A stretch of 64,000 nt of DNA. Source: a virus. The stretch spans positions 1 to 64,000 of IMG/VR virus record IMGVR_UViG_3300032287_003731; one strand, given 5' to 3'. The notes under the pieces are model-generated. The model saw nothing but the letters and a program-made list of their open reading frames with translations, was not told the DNA's origin and made no database searches. A program made the position numbers and the translations under genes. Of the stretch, positions 23,187 to 34,300 are shown in pieces; positions within the stretch are counted from its first letter, which is position 1; each line of letters starts with the position of its first letter.

Positions 23187-24482
23187 TTAGATTTTAGTTA
23201 AGCCATGATATGTTTTACCTTGTTTAATGTTTACTGGGTATTTTATCATATTTATTATTTCTTGAATTAAATTAATATCTTCTTTATTGTAATCAAATAA
23301 AAAGGCATCATATGTGTATAATACTAATTTTGTTTTTTTATCTTTTAAATAATCTAAAATTAATTCAAGTAATTGAACATTAGTTGATGTTTCATAACTT
23401 TGAATTACATAATTAAATAATTTATTAATAGTCATTGTTTTATCATGTGTAAATATTTTATTTTTAGTTTCGTAATAACCACCGTATTGGTATGTATCCC
23501 ATAAATCATCAATATATTTTATTACGTCTTTAAAGAATGGTTTATTACGATATTCACTCCAAACACCACCATATAATTGCTTAAACGTTAATTCTTTAGC
23601 TTCCTGCTGTGATACATTGAGTAATTCACCTAGGTAATCATATGTGTTTCTATCTTTAGGAAATTCAAAACCAACTAATTCACCTATTAATCGTGGATGA
23701 TAACCCTGAATGTCTATTTCTATAAATGAATCATTATTTGGTCTATAACATAAACGTTCTCCGTTTGTTTTATTTAACGCTGCAAAATTAATAGTATTGT
23801 ATGTGTTAGATGGACGAGACGTAGTAGTATTTAAATTATAAGAAGAATATATTCTTCCTTTAAATAGACTAAACTCGGGATATTTTAAATCATCACCGTA
23901 ACAATCAATAAAGCAGTTTTTATCTACTTTTATACCGTTTTTTTCTATATTATAAAATACGTTTACTGTATTAAAGTTTTGAAATTGAAATTGTGTGTTA
24001 CTGGGGGTGTATTTTTGTATTATAGGTAGTATTGCTTGAAATATTTTTTCACACTCTTCATAGTGTTTACTGATTGGTATTAAACAATTAATATTAGATA
24101 AATTAATATTATTTCTATAATAATGATTAATACAGTTATTACCAGATATTTCAGTTAAATCAATAGATTCGAGTAACTGAGTATCATACAATTTATTAGC
24201 TAGTGGATATACCCAATGTAATGCTTCTTTTTTATCTAATACCCATAGTTTACCTGTGTTATTAGATAACCAATCAATAATTTCAGTTTGAGATATACTA
24301 AATGATTCATTGTGATCTAAACACAAAATGTATCCTTTCTTTCCATTAAGCGGTCTAACATATATTAGACTTAGCGACGTAAGTGACGGATGATAATTAT
24401 CGTTTTTAGAAATAAATCTAACAAAGCAATCGTTAAACGATTGAGAAAACAATTGATCCGAACGTTCGACAATATAAAACAT
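23187..24482 (-). CDS. Divergent family A DNA polymerase-like protein
   Basis: The 431-aa protein carries a reduced Pol I-type polymerase core. TSRPSNTYNTINFAALN (221-237) matches the RxSSxxPNxQN block; FIEIDIQGYHPRLIGELVGF (253-272) is motif A with Asp257; AKELTFKQLYGG (295-306) is motif B with Lys and YG; VLYTYDAFLFD (387-397) is motif C with Asp392, where the usual HDE reads YDA. The N-terminal part has weak remnants of an exonuclease-like domain (WVLDKKEALHW, LYDTQLLESID). At 431 aa it is much shorter than Pol I (~900) or T7 polymerase (704). It could be a repair or primer-extension polymerase, or a non-catalytic relic. It is the second DNA polymerase in the window. Confidence 0.72.
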   Translation of the reverse strand: MFYIVERSDQLFSQSFNDCFVRFISKNDNYHPSLTSLSLIYVRPLNGKKGYILCLDHNESFSISQTEIIDWLSNNTGKLWVLDKKEALHWVYPLANKLYDTQLLESIDLTEISGNNCINHYYRNNINLSNINCLIPISKHYEECEKIFQAILPIIQKYTPSNTQFQFQNFNTVNVFYNIEKNGIKVDKNCFIDCYGDDLKYPEFSLFKGRIYSSYNLNTTTSRPSNTYNTINFAALNKTNGERLCYRPNNDSFIEIDIQGYHPRLIGELVGFEFPKDRNTYDYLGELLNVSQQEAKELTFKQLYGGVWSEYRNKPFFKDVIKYIDDLWDTYQYGGYYETKNKIFTHDKTMTINKLFNYVIQSYETSTNVQLLELILDYLKDKKTKLVLYTYDAFLFDYNKEDINLIQEIINMIKYPVNIKQGKTYHGLTKI

Positions 24483-24521
24483 ATATCATAACCTTTATGG
24501 TTTAAAGTTAACGAAAATTTT

Positions 24522-25013
24522 TTAGCTTTCCAAAAAAGCCTTTAAACCAGGCATTTGCTTTTCAGCTTCTTCTAAATTAGAGCGATCTGGTTTAAGAGAT
24601 GTTATTTGATAAAATAAATCTTTTTTTAATTCTTCGAATGTTTTCTTATCTATTTGTTTTATAATTATAGGATTAATATTTATTTTTTTAGCATAATATG
24701 TTTCAATAAGTTCTTGATCAGTATCTAAATCTGATTTTGATAGTGAGTTAAATTTAGGAGAAGATAATTGTTGAGAAGATTTTTTAGATATTAATCCATA
24801 AACATAAGTTGATGCTTGAGTTAATAAAGTATTAATATTATTATTACTAGTTGTTTTAATTAATTCTAGAGAATTAGTATTAAATTCTTTGCCTGCAAAA
24901 AATTTATTATTCAATTCATAATAATATCCTTGATAATACTTATAATTTGAAACATAAGCATATTCATTACCTGAAGTATAATTATATTTTATAATATTAG
25001 CTGGTATTCTCAT
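24522..25013 (-). CDS. Probable tail/baseplate structural protein, 163 aa
   Basis: The N-terminus is Tyr/Asn-rich (EYAYVSNYKYYQGYYYELNN, then KFFAGKEFN), a pattern I associate with small baseplate or tail proteins of Bacteroidota and pelagic phages. The C-terminal half is helical and charged. It lies directly after the baseplate lysin gene (11-base gap) and is in the same transcript. Assignment to the virion is from context. Confidence 0.65.
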   Translation of the reverse strand: MRIPANIIKYNYTSGNEYAYVSNYKYYQGYYYELNNKFFAGKEFNTNSLELIKTTSNNNINTLLTQASTYVYGLISKKSSQQLSSPKFNSLSKSDLDTDQELIETYYAKKININPIIIKQIDKKTFEELKKDLFYQITSLKPDRSNLEEAEKQMPGLKAFLES

Positions 25014-25024
25014 TTATTTTAATT

Positions 25025-28000
25025 TTATATATAAGGTCCTATATATTCAAAAGCAGCAGTTTGGGATTGATTTCTATAATATACTTTATTCCATTTTAAA
25101 ATAGAATAATTTTGTTGTATTATCCCAGGAGCACTCCCAGCAAATCCAGAAGATGAATTAGAAATAATATTATAACTTCCATCAGTATTTATTGTATCAA
25201 TAACAATACCAGTATGACCAGCTTTAACTTTTCTAGCAGTTACTATAACATCTCCGGGTTTAGCATTTTCCCATCTATCTCTTTTTTTCCATTTATCTGT
25301 ATTTTTAAAAAGATAATTATATAAATCAATAGTAGATAATTCTATATCTTTATTAGGATGAATTTGATATCCTGTTGCTCTTAAAAACATAACACTTACT
25401 GCTGCTGCGCAACCTACATTTCCGTTTTGGGTAAGAGGTATTGGGACTGTTGAAAACCCAATACTTTGTTTAGCAGCAATAACTAAACTCTTATAAGGAG
25501 GATTTACTCTGTATTTTTGATTAATATTAGGATCTACTTTATTACTTTCTGTATTATTAATTTTATTTATTGCTGCATTTTTATTATTTGTATTTACAAT
25601 ATCAGTAAATGTCAAATCAGCTCCTGATGGTTCATCTAGTATAATTGTTTGAGCATCAATATTAGTAGTCCAATCATTATTAGATATAGAATGTCCTATC
25701 CCAGTTACTACGTAACCTAATTTAGAACCTAAAGTTTCTCCTCTATACCCTCTAGGTAATAAGTCTTCAGGTATTTTAAACATATGACCTATTACTAATC
25801 CTCCTATACCATCCATAGTAATAGATAATTTAGTAGGAATAATTGCTCTATTTTTTATATTAGATTTAGTTAGATTTTGATAAAAATTAATTAAATCCCT
25901 TAAAGCATTCTTATACTGTCCTGCTTTTTCCGTATTAAAATCTGCATCTTCTACTTTAATAATAATAGTAGTATCATCTAATTCAGAAAAATAATCATAA
26001 AATACATCAAAAATAGATGATAAGTTTTTTAATTGATTAGCAATGTTTTCAGCTGTAGGTTGATTTGGATCAGCTAACACATCTTGTTTTTTAGATGTAA
26101 TTCTATCTTCTAAACCTTTATTAAAATCTAACATTGTATTATTATCAGTAGCCATTGCACCTCCACCTACTTGAGCACCAATCGCTATAGTAGTTGATTG
26201 ATCAGGAAATATTTGTGATTCTAATTTATATGATCTAACAGTAGATTTAATATTATGCATTTCTAATATAAATAAATTATCATATACTTCTTTTCTACTT
26301 ATTGTATCTACATAATTTACATCTATTATTCTTATAATATTATCTATAGGATCAACATGAATATCAAAATTATTTACATTACCTATAGAAGAAGCTACTT
26401 CAGACATTACACTTTTTAAATAGTCATATAAATTAATATCGTTTTTTTCTTTATTATCTCTAGATTCTAAATCATTATTTAAAGCTAACCTATATAAAAA
26501 ATTTACATTAACATATATATTTCCTATAATACCTAATTCAGTTGATGGATCATTTTTATAAAAAAATGGTTTTAATTTACTTAAATAAGCTATATTACCT
26601 ATTTCAGATAAAGCTTTTGTTTGTTTTTCTTCGATTTCTTTTTTTGTTTTTTCTAATTTTTGTTTTTCTGATATTGCTGGGTTTTGTTGAAGTGCCCCTG
26701 AAAGATTTTTACCTCCTAAAGCTTGATCTATTTGAGAAGAACTAAGAACTTTATTTAATTTATCATATAAAGAATTAGCAGCAACACTGGTGACTCCTGT
26801 TGTTAAGGGAGCAGCAGTATTAAAACCAGTAGTAACAGTAGTAGCAGAAGTAGTAGTAATAGTTGCAGGATATTTTTCATGCCACCTGCGAGATAATTCT
26901 TTTACTTTATTTAAATCTCCTTTTAATGTTGAAGAAAGTAAACTTATTATTTTATTTTCATTAACATTATTAGTAACAATAGTAGCAGTTGTATTAGTTC
27001 CTGTAATAATATTTGTGCTAGTAGTTAGATTAGTAGTTGATAGTGTTATTTCTATTTCTTTAATTAAATTATTATATGTAGCATCATCAACTATATTATC
27101 ATATACTACAACATTTGTATCTATTGGAGGATTAAGTTTTTCTACGGTTGTTACTGAAGGTAATTGGCCACTAAGCCAAAAAGAAGGATTAATTGCACAT
27201 ACAGAAGGATCCATTGAAATTTGAAGAGGATGTCCTAAACATAGTAAATATCCTCCTTCTCCTGTATCTGAATTAGGTTTATTAGGTGAATTTTTATCGT
27301 ATTCTCTATCAAATACAGAACAAGTTATATATGCCTGTTTACTATTAGAATCAATAAATGTAACATGATTATTAATTAAAGTACATAGACTTTCTAAAGT
27401 AATATATACTTGTTCATCACTTGCTCCTACTTCTCCTGTATCGTCATTATTTTCTGCTCCTCCATTTATGTTAATTACTGTTTTAAAAGCATTATATGTA
27501 TTTCCTTTTTTATCAGGAAAAGAAAATATTTCATTTTCATTTTTATCTTTTCCAATATTCCATATTTCATAAAATAATCCTGCTAATATATTTTTTGTAT
27601 ATGCTTCTTTTAAATCATCTTCCTTATTATCTGTACCTATTAATCCACCACCTCCTGTTATTTTATCCATATTATTAAATGGAGTATAATTAACTTTTAA
27701 TGATTCCATTACTTCACCTATAGAAATTATGGTAGTAGTACAATCATATCCCCCATCAGGGCGAGCAGACCAACTATAATTTTTTACATAACCATACATT
27801 GCATCATAATTACCTCCATATTTTTTAACAGCAGTATCATATATTTCTTTAAATATTTTTTCTTTAGTTAATCCACTGGGTGGGTTAATAATATCAAGAT
27901 AATTAAAAAGATTTTGTAATTGTTTATTACTATTTAAATAAGGAGCCCATCCCCACTCTATTAATGCAGTATAACCAGGACGCATATAAAGTAATTCTAA

Positions 28001-28420
28001 ATCTTCTAATTGACGTATGTCCCAAGCATTAAAATTTACAGTTACTTCTCTTAATGAACCATACGCTGATTTAGATTTTACTTCTATCCCAGTAATACCA
28101 GGCATAGGACGAATACCTAGTCTATTAGTTCCACCTCCGGGAGTTAATGTGCTGTAAGCATTATTAGTTGTATTTCCTATTCCTGATTTTAAAGTATTAT
28201 TATTTAATATACCTCCTTGTAAAATGTATTTTGATGCTAATTCATTAGTAGGAGGTGCCCCTTTAGTAAGTGATACATTAACAGCAGAACTCATTCTAAT
28301 CCAAGCGTTACGAGCATTATAATATTGAATAGCAGTAGGAGTACGTTCAAATATAGCGTCTTGCCTAGCTTTTAGCTGTTCTTGAATTTCTGACTTAAAT
28401 GTATCTTTAAATATAGACAT
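25025..28420 (-). CDS. Baseplate hub-type protein with C-terminal cell-wall hydrolase domain
   Basis: A very large (1131 aa) tail-tip protein. The N-terminal ~150 residues contain RPMPGITGIEVKSKSAYGSL and REVTVNFNAWDIRQLEDL, common to baseplate proteins of related phages. The middle is long, Asn/Thr-rich and partly coiled. The last ~150 residues form a cysteine-peptidase domain of CHAP/NlpC-P60 type: GCAAAVSVMF (Cys about 1005), KPGDVIV, GHTGIVID (His about 1068) and NIISNSSSG. This domain probably opens peptidoglycan during DNA injection. It lies between the gp53/LysM-like gene and a small structural gene. The exact baseplate position is not known. Confidence 0.82.
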   Translation of the reverse strand: MSIFKDTFKSEIQEQLKARQDAIFERTPTAIQYYNARNAWIRMSSAVNVSLTKGAPPTNELASKYILQGGILNNNTLKSGIGNTTNNAYSTLTPGGGTNRLGIRPMPGITGIEVKSKSAYGSLREVTVNFNAWDIRQLEDLELLYMRPGYTALIEWGWAPYLNSNKQLQNLFNYLDIINPPSGLTKEKIFKEIYDTAVKKYGGNYDAMYGYVKNYSWSARPDGGYDCTTTIISIGEVMESLKVNYTPFNNMDKITGGGGLIGTDNKEDDLKEAYTKNILAGLFYEIWNIGKDKNENEIFSFPDKKGNTYNAFKTVININGGAENNDDTGEVGASDEQVYITLESLCTLINNHVTFIDSNSKQAYITCSVFDREYDKNSPNKPNSDTGEGGYLLCLGHPLQISMDPSVCAINPSFWLSGQLPSVTTVEKLNPPIDTNVVVYDNIVDDATYNNLIKEIEITLSTTNLTTSTNIITGTNTTATIVTNNVNENKIISLLSSTLKGDLNKVKELSRRWHEKYPATITTTSATTVTTGFNTAAPLTTGVTSVAANSLYDKLNKVLSSSQIDQALGGKNLSGALQQNPAISEKQKLEKTKKEIEEKQTKALSEIGNIAYLSKLKPFFYKNDPSTELGIIGNIYVNVNFLYRLALNNDLESRDNKEKNDINLYDYLKSVMSEVASSIGNVNNFDIHVDPIDNIIRIIDVNYVDTISRKEVYDNLFILEMHNIKSTVRSYKLESQIFPDQSTTIAIGAQVGGGAMATDNNTMLDFNKGLEDRITSKKQDVLADPNQPTAENIANQLKNLSSIFDVFYDYFSELDDTTIIIKVEDADFNTEKAGQYKNALRDLINFYQNLTKSNIKNRAIIPTKLSITMDGIGGLVIGHMFKIPEDLLPRGYRGETLGSKLGYVVTGIGHSISNNDWTTNIDAQTIILDEPSGADLTFTDIVNTNNKNAAINKINNTESNKVDPNINQKYRVNPPYKSLVIAAKQSIGFSTVPIPLTQNGNVGCAAAVSVMFLRATGYQIHPNKDIELSTIDLYNYLFKNTDKWKKRDRWENAKPGDVIVTARKVKAGHTGIVIDTINTDGSYNIISNSSSGFAGSAPGIIQQNYSILKWNKVYYRNQSQTAAFEYIGPYI

Positions 28421-28424
28421 AACA

Positions 28425-28733
28425 TTATCTTACTTGATTAAATTGGTTAAATTGTCTAAGAACAGTATTAATATCTACTGGTATTCTTAATTGAGTGCCA
28501 GGAGCTGGGTATAATGCTCCTCTAGTTATATTATTATTTGCCATTGCTATTACCCACCATAAATTAGCGTCTTGATAATAACTATATGCTAATGAATCTA
28601 GTCTATCACCAACTGTAGTAATAACATATACATCGTTTTCTGATAAAGGAATATTAGGATAAAATTTTCCTTTATAGTATGGACGATATGTATTTTGAGT
28701 TGTTAATATGGTTGGATTATCGTAGCGATTCAT
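28425..28733 (-). CDS. LysM-like baseplate protein (gp53 type)
   Basis: A 102-aa protein whose core TTVGDRLDSLAYSYYQDANL then WWVIAMANN, PGTQLRIP is the LysM-like fold found in T4 gp53 and P2 gpX-type tail proteins. In the tail it joins hub and wedge or fixes the hub rather than degrading the wall. It begins just after the 764-aa structural gene and ends 5 bases before the lysin gene, a usual baseplate context. Confidence 0.85.
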   Translation of the reverse strand: MNRYDNPTILTTQNTYRPYYKGKFYPNIPLSENDVYVITTVGDRLDSLAYSYYQDANLWWVIAMANNNITRGALYPAPGTQLRIPVDINTVLRQFNQFNQVR

Positions 28734-28735
28734 AA

Positions 28736-31030
28736 TTATTTTATATATTGGTATCCATTATAATTTTGAGCAATATGAGATATATTTAATCTCTTTTCAG
28801 ATATTTTATTAATACCTTTAGTTTGAGAACCAATAGGTGTAAATCCTAAACTTACTTCTACAACATGGGGAAGTACCAGTAATTTATCAGAATTTACGCC
28901 ATTTAAAGCTACTTCCCAAGGAGAATCATTTGGTATAGTATATCCTACAGAAGTTAGTATACCATCTTGTCCATCAATCCAGTTACCTACTGTCATTTTT
29001 ACCATTGGACCTCTCATTAAAACACCATTATAGTCAGGCATTACATTACTCATCAAATAATTTAATTTTTGATACATTGGTTCCATTTCTTCAACGGATA
29101 ATGCTGCTACTTTAAAACCAATTTGTATTTTTCTAGTAAAACCATTATATATATAAAATTCTTCACCTCTACCAACATATTGTACTGGATTCCATTTAGG
29201 ATCTGTATTATCTGAAAATTGAGTTAAGTATGCTCTAAATACCATGTAATTAGAGTTGGTTGGATCTTCTCCGTTTAATGCTTGAATTCTAAATTTAACT
29301 AAGTCATTTATAGTATAATCTTTTCCAGAAATTGTTACAGTACTATCAATAGATGTAGTACTTGAAAATATAGGAGTTAAATTAATACTATCTTGTATTC
29401 CATTACCTATTCTTGTTTCACGATTTATTTCTTTCCAAGATTTAAGAGTAACTAATATTTTGTTGCTATTACTGCTATAATAAACAGGAGATTGATTTGA
29501 ATCAGGTAAAATTCTATTATTTAAGTCTTTTACTATTCCGTCCGGTAAACTATTACCATATATTCCAAATGTATTTATATCATTAAATCCATCAGTATAT
29601 TTTTTTTCTCTTAAATTTTTAGATTCAATTATTTTTTGATATGTTTGATAAGAAGCATTTCTAGATATAGGTGTTATTCCAGGATCAATAATACTAGCTC
29701 TTCTAATTGATCCGGTATCATTATTGTTTGTTTGTATTTTTGTTTTTGGAGCATTAGTTCGACCATAAGTAGCTCCAGGTTGTATTATATCAATATTTGA
29801 CCCAGAAAAATATTGATTTGAAACTCCTAAATCCTTTTGTAATACTAAGCTATTTCCATCATACCCAAAAGATGAAGATTTATATGTTTTTATAGTTTTA
29901 TCATCTAATGTTTGTGGTTTATTAGTATTAGAAGTTAAATTAGGAAATATATTAGGAGCAAATGATGAAGATGTTCTAGTAGAGACACCAACAAATCTAT
30001 CAGGTATTCTCATACCATCACTAGCGCTTGCTTCTTGTACTAAAGCATTATATTTTGAATCTGTAATATCATTAGCAGAAGCTATTTGATCATTTAATCC
30101 TAATGGAGTATTATCTCTTCTCCCATTAAATACAGACTGAATTGATTTACCATCTCTATAAAATATAGGATTAGGAGCAAATAACGATCCTGATTTATCT
30201 GATACTCCTGTAAAATTAGTTATTCTTCTGCTAGCATCAGTGTAACCGTCTCTTGTTCCTCCTTCATGTCCTATTAATCTATATGATATTCCTGCTTCTT
30301 TGGCTTCTTTAACAGCCCATTCATTTTCAGTTATATCTTGATTTACTATAAGAAAATCACCTCTTCTTCTAATAATTGTGTTACCAATACCATAAACAGA
30401 TGAAGGACCACTAATATAATTAGCAATATCATTAGTATTACCTAATATAGATCTTAATTGAGTTAATCTATTATTATCTTCATTATTATTATATTGAGCA
30501 ACTTTAAAATATAAATTATCATCGTTGCGTTTAGGAGTAAAACCATGTCTTACTATATGTTGACCAAAAGCATTAACTGGTACTTGAGCAAGTGTATTGA
30601 TGCCTAAATTATAAATACGAGTAGGACCTACAGCATTTTGAATTTTATTTGCTGTATTGAGAATAAAATTACCTGCATTTCTTAATAGTCCACCACCAGA
30701 GGTAGGATTATCTGTCTTTAATTGTTTTGTTTCTAGTCTAGGATTAGATAATTGTAAACCTACTTGTTTAGCAATAAATAAAGGACCTTTTGGAAAATCC
30801 TTAAGAAATTTTCCTATACGAATAGTATCAACAATTGAAGCATTAGTAGCACCAACAATACCCCCACGAACTAGTCCATCATCGAATTTAGTCATTCGAA
30901 AACGGTTAAATCCTGTGTCAACTGTATTAATATCAGTTGTTACATATGGTTGGCCACTACTACCTCCTCCTGGTTGGTCGTTTCCGTATTTGAGAGATTT
31001 TAAATCGGTTTTTAAATCAAGAAGTGGCAT
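28736..31030 (-). CDS. Large tail/baseplate structural protein, 764 aa
   Basis: Virion protein beginning MPLLDLKTDLKSLKYG with a Gly/Ser-rich segment (QPGGGSSGQPYVTTD), a type of N-terminus I know from baseplate or hub-associated proteins of related phages. The long central part is Asn/Ser-rich; the C-terminus holds a folded beta domain (VMRFxxYLTQFSD-like region, then YVGRGEEFYIYNGFTRKIQI). No enzyme motif. It lies between tape measure and LysM-like genes, which places it in the baseplate. Its first residues resemble those of the neighbouring 100-aa protein (MPLLDKLPT). Confidence 0.75.
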   Translation of the reverse strand: MPLLDLKTDLKSLKYGNDQPGGGSSGQPYVTTDINTVDTGFNRFRMTKFDDGLVRGGIVGATNASIVDTIRIGKFLKDFPKGPLFIAKQVGLQLSNPRLETKQLKTDNPTSGGGLLRNAGNFILNTANKIQNAVGPTRIYNLGINTLAQVPVNAFGQHIVRHGFTPKRNDDNLYFKVAQYNNNEDNNRLTQLRSILGNTNDIANYISGPSSVYGIGNTIIRRRGDFLIVNQDITENEWAVKEAKEAGISYRLIGHEGGTRDGYTDASRRITNFTGVSDKSGSLFAPNPIFYRDGKSIQSVFNGRRDNTPLGLNDQIASANDITDSKYNALVQEASASDGMRIPDRFVGVSTRTSSSFAPNIFPNLTSNTNKPQTLDDKTIKTYKSSSFGYDGNSLVLQKDLGVSNQYFSGSNIDIIQPGATYGRTNAPKTKIQTNNNDTGSIRRASIIDPGITPISRNASYQTYQKIIESKNLREKKYTDGFNDINTFGIYGNSLPDGIVKDLNNRILPDSNQSPVYYSSNSNKILVTLKSWKEINRETRIGNGIQDSINLTPIFSSTTSIDSTVTISGKDYTINDLVKFRIQALNGEDPTNSNYMVFRAYLTQFSDNTDPKWNPVQYVGRGEEFYIYNGFTRKIQIGFKVAALSVEEMEPMYQKLNYLMSNVMPDYNGVLMRGPMVKMTVGNWIDGQDGILTSVGYTIPNDSPWEVALNGVNSDKLLVLPHVVEVSLGFTPIGSQTKGINKISEKRLNISHIAQNYNGYQYIK

Positions 31031-31039
31031 TTATATGTA

Positions 31040-31342
31040 TTAATAACGTCCTTCTTTTGGACCTAAATCTTTATATCTACGGCCTGATTTGGATTTGTAT
31101 ACTTGAGATACAACACCTACTGGTTTTAAACTAGGAGCATTAGCATCTAACTCATCTAAAGTAGAAGGTAATGGTTTCATACTTAAATTTCCTTTAATTA
31201 ATCTCCAAGTTACATTTGGGATATTATCTACAGAATAAGTATTATGTAATGAACCTGGAGGAATAGGATCAACTCCAAAAATGGGAGGTTTATTTCCTCC
31301 TAAGCCTAAAGTACTGGTTGGTAATTTGTCTAATAATGGCAT
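31040..31342 (-). CDS. Small virion protein, 100 aa
   Basis: Pro/Gly-rich protein beginning MPLLDKLPTSTLGLGGNKPP, without recognised domains. The shared MPLLD start with the next gene suggests duplication or a common targeting segment for baseplate assembly. It has its own late-type motif at 31358-31366 and leads the baseplate gene run. Structural role is inferred from position. Confidence 0.7.
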   Translation of the reverse strand: MPLLDKLPTSTLGLGGNKPPIFGVDPIPPGSLHNTYSVDNIPNVTWRLIKGNLSMKPLPSTLDELDANAPSLKPVGVVSQVYKSKSGRRYKDLGPKEGRY

Positions 31343-31357
31343 AGTTTTAATGTTTAG

Positions 31358-31366
31358 TATAAATAT
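31358..31366 (-). promoter_or_regulatory. Late-type promoter motif (ATATTTATA)
   Basis: Coding-strand ATATTTATA, 15 bases before the ATG at 31342, in the gap after the tape measure stop. It probably drives the baseplate genes down to at least 25025. Confidence 0.55.
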
Positions 31367-31373
31367 TTAATTT

Positions 31374-34300
31374 TTAAGCTACTTTGTATGAACCTTGTAC
31401 TAATGTTGTACCTACTTTTTTGCCATCCATATTAATAGATGTATCTTTATTGTATAATCTATCTATAGCAGTTCTAACTTCATTAATAGCTGCTATCATT
31501 GGTGTTAAATCAATTTGAGGCATTGACATATTTTCACCTCCACCTAAATTAGTACCTGCAATTACAGTATCATTATCATTTAATCTAATTGCTCCTTCTG
31601 GTGCTAATAATGTGCGTTTACCATAGCCACCTTCTGACATTATATCATCACCTTTTAATAAATTATAACCTAAAGCTGCTACACCAGCAGCAGCTGCTAA
31701 TCCTATAGGAATAGCAAAAGGTCCTAAAAGTTTACCAATACCAGATACAGCAGCAGATAAAGCATCCATGGCTGCTGAAGCAATTGATGTAATAGCAGCT
31801 TTTTTAGATATTACAGCTCCTACATTTTTTAAAGCATTAATTGCTATAAGTCCTGTTTTTTGGATATTTAACCAAATTACTTTTCCTTTTTCATAAAGCC
31901 AATCTTTCATTGTAATTAAAAAAGATTCTTTTTTTACTGTTTGAGTAGCTTGTTGTAATCCAAATTGCATTCTTAGAGCAGCCATTACTCCTTGTTCTGC
32001 TGCTAATTGTCTAAATATTTGAATGTTGTATGCTACTTTAGTTAATAGATTTTTTTCATCTAATATGTTTCTTGCTATTTTATTTCTTTGTTCAAATACT
32101 GATAGACCTTGATTTTTTCCTGCTAGAACATAAGATGCCATATCATATCCTAAAGATATTTTTTTAAGACCGTTAAGAACTAATTGTGTTCCTCTTATAG
32201 CTAAAAATGTATATGATATTGCTTTTAAAGCAGGACCAATTTCATTTATAATATTTAAAGCTCCACTTAATAAATCTATAAAACTACCTAAAGGACCCGC
32301 TACTAAATTACCAATTAAACTTTGTAATTTTAAAATAGCAGCATTAAATTTATCTTGTATTGCTTGTCTTTCAAGTGCTTCAGCTGCTTCTTCTTCTGTT
32401 ATTTGTGCTAATGATTTTCCACTTGCTATTGCTTCTTCTCTTTTTCTTAAAGTATTAGCTAATTCGTCAGTAGTCATTCCAACAGATTCGGCTAATGCTT
32501 TCTGTTGTAATACATTTATTTTAGTAAACTCAGCTGATGATCCTATATTTTTATTTAATTCTTCAGCTAATGTTATTTGATCCCCAGCTAAAGCAGCGGC
32601 TCTTGCTCTTTCTAAATTAAGTTGTTTGCCTGTTAATAATTCTGCTTTTAACTCATTTTCAATTGATGATTCAAAATTAAGAAGAGATTCACCTGATCTA
32701 GCAACTTGTTCTAAAGTCATACCGAATGCTTTAGCAGTTACTACTGCTTTAGCAATTGTTTCTGGATTATTTCCTAGATTAGCTGCTAATTGTCCTGATA
32801 CTTTTACTGCTTCTGCTAATGCTGCTTTAAAGTTGATTCCAACTTTAAGTTGATTCCTAGTAGCAGTTAATCCTCTAACAAATGATTTATAAGTTTCTTC
32901 AGATGTTTTTCCATTTAATACAGCAAAACGTTGAATTTGTGCTGCTTCATCTGCTTGTAATCCAACTTGTTTAGTTAATTTAACTTGTGTTTCAAGTTGA
33001 TCAGCTGTAAATTCATATGCAAACCCTGTAGCTTCAGATAATTGTCCAAATGCTTCTACTAAATTAGCTGTATTAACATTTATATTTTTAGAATTACGTT
33101 CTATCTTTACTAATGATTCTCTAAAAGCATCTGCTCTATTAGTTCCGTATCCTAAAGACTTACCTAATTCAACTACTTGTTTATTAGCATCAAGTGCTTT
33201 ATCTATAAAAAATGTAATTATAGTTAAAGGATCAGTAAGCGCTTTTTTAAATCCAGTTCCTAGTCCTTTTACAAGTACTCCTAATGATTTAAATTTATTA
33301 CCTAGATTATCAACAGAAGTAATAGCATCTTGTTTAACTTTATCTTCTTCTTTATCTAAATCTGCTAATTGTTGTTTGGTATTTAGTTCATCAGCTAGTA
33401 AATCATTTTTCTTTCGGTCTTTTTCAATTTGAAGATCAGCTATTCTAGTTGCTCTATCATTATCAATATCAGATATGTTTTGACTAATTAAAGCCTGTCT
33501 TCTAGCTAAATCAATAGCATCTTGTCCGGTTGCTGTTTGGAGTTGATTTTGAATATCTAATAATTCATTTCGAAGAGCAACTTCTTGATTAGTTTGAACT
33601 TGAGCTGCTGCTATTTCTCTTTCTTTAGCTTGAATTTCTTCTTGAATTCTTAAAGAATTTTGTAGTAGAGCAATTCTTTGATCTTCAATATTTTTAATTT
33701 TTTTAATTACTTCTTTACTTTTTAAAGCACCATCAATTAATTCTTGATTATATTTTTTTACAGAATCAATAGCATCGTCTATATTTAAGAATTGAGCTAA
33801 AGAACCTCCATATTTTGAAACTACACCAGCAGCTGCTGTTGCTATACCTCCTAGATCTTCTCTTACATTATATATTTGTTTAGAAATATTAAGTTCTTTT
33901 TGCAAAAGAGGTATTCCTTCACTTAAAGCATTATTTGCTGCTTCAAATAAATCTTTTTCTTCTTTTAATTGATTAAGTAATTTTTTCTGAGCTGTGGTTA
34001 AATTTTCATTATCTATAGCATATAAGTCATTAAGGAGTTTTTCTTGTCTAAAAGTAAATTGTCTTACATTATTAATTTCTTTTTCTTCTCCTAATCTATC
34101 TCGTACATTTTTTAATTCTATTTTACTTTTAGCTAAGATTTCTCCTTTTTTCTTAAACTGTTTTTCAGTTAAATCAGTAACACCTTGCTGGAAGTAGTTT
34201 AAATCAGAAGATAAATTAGTAAGTCCTTTAAATATAGATTTTCCTGCTTGTAATAATATATTTTGTTTTTTTAATTCAGCAGTTGTTTCTCTAAAACTTT

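Noticed and set aside
26790-27224. Plus-strand 144-aa reading frame
   Set aside because: Antisense to the baseplate protein, low-complexity hydrophobic, with no start signal; a shadow frame.
30657-31043. Plus-strand 128-aa reading frame
   Set aside because: Antisense to the N-terminus of the 764-aa structural gene, which is clearly the coding strand.
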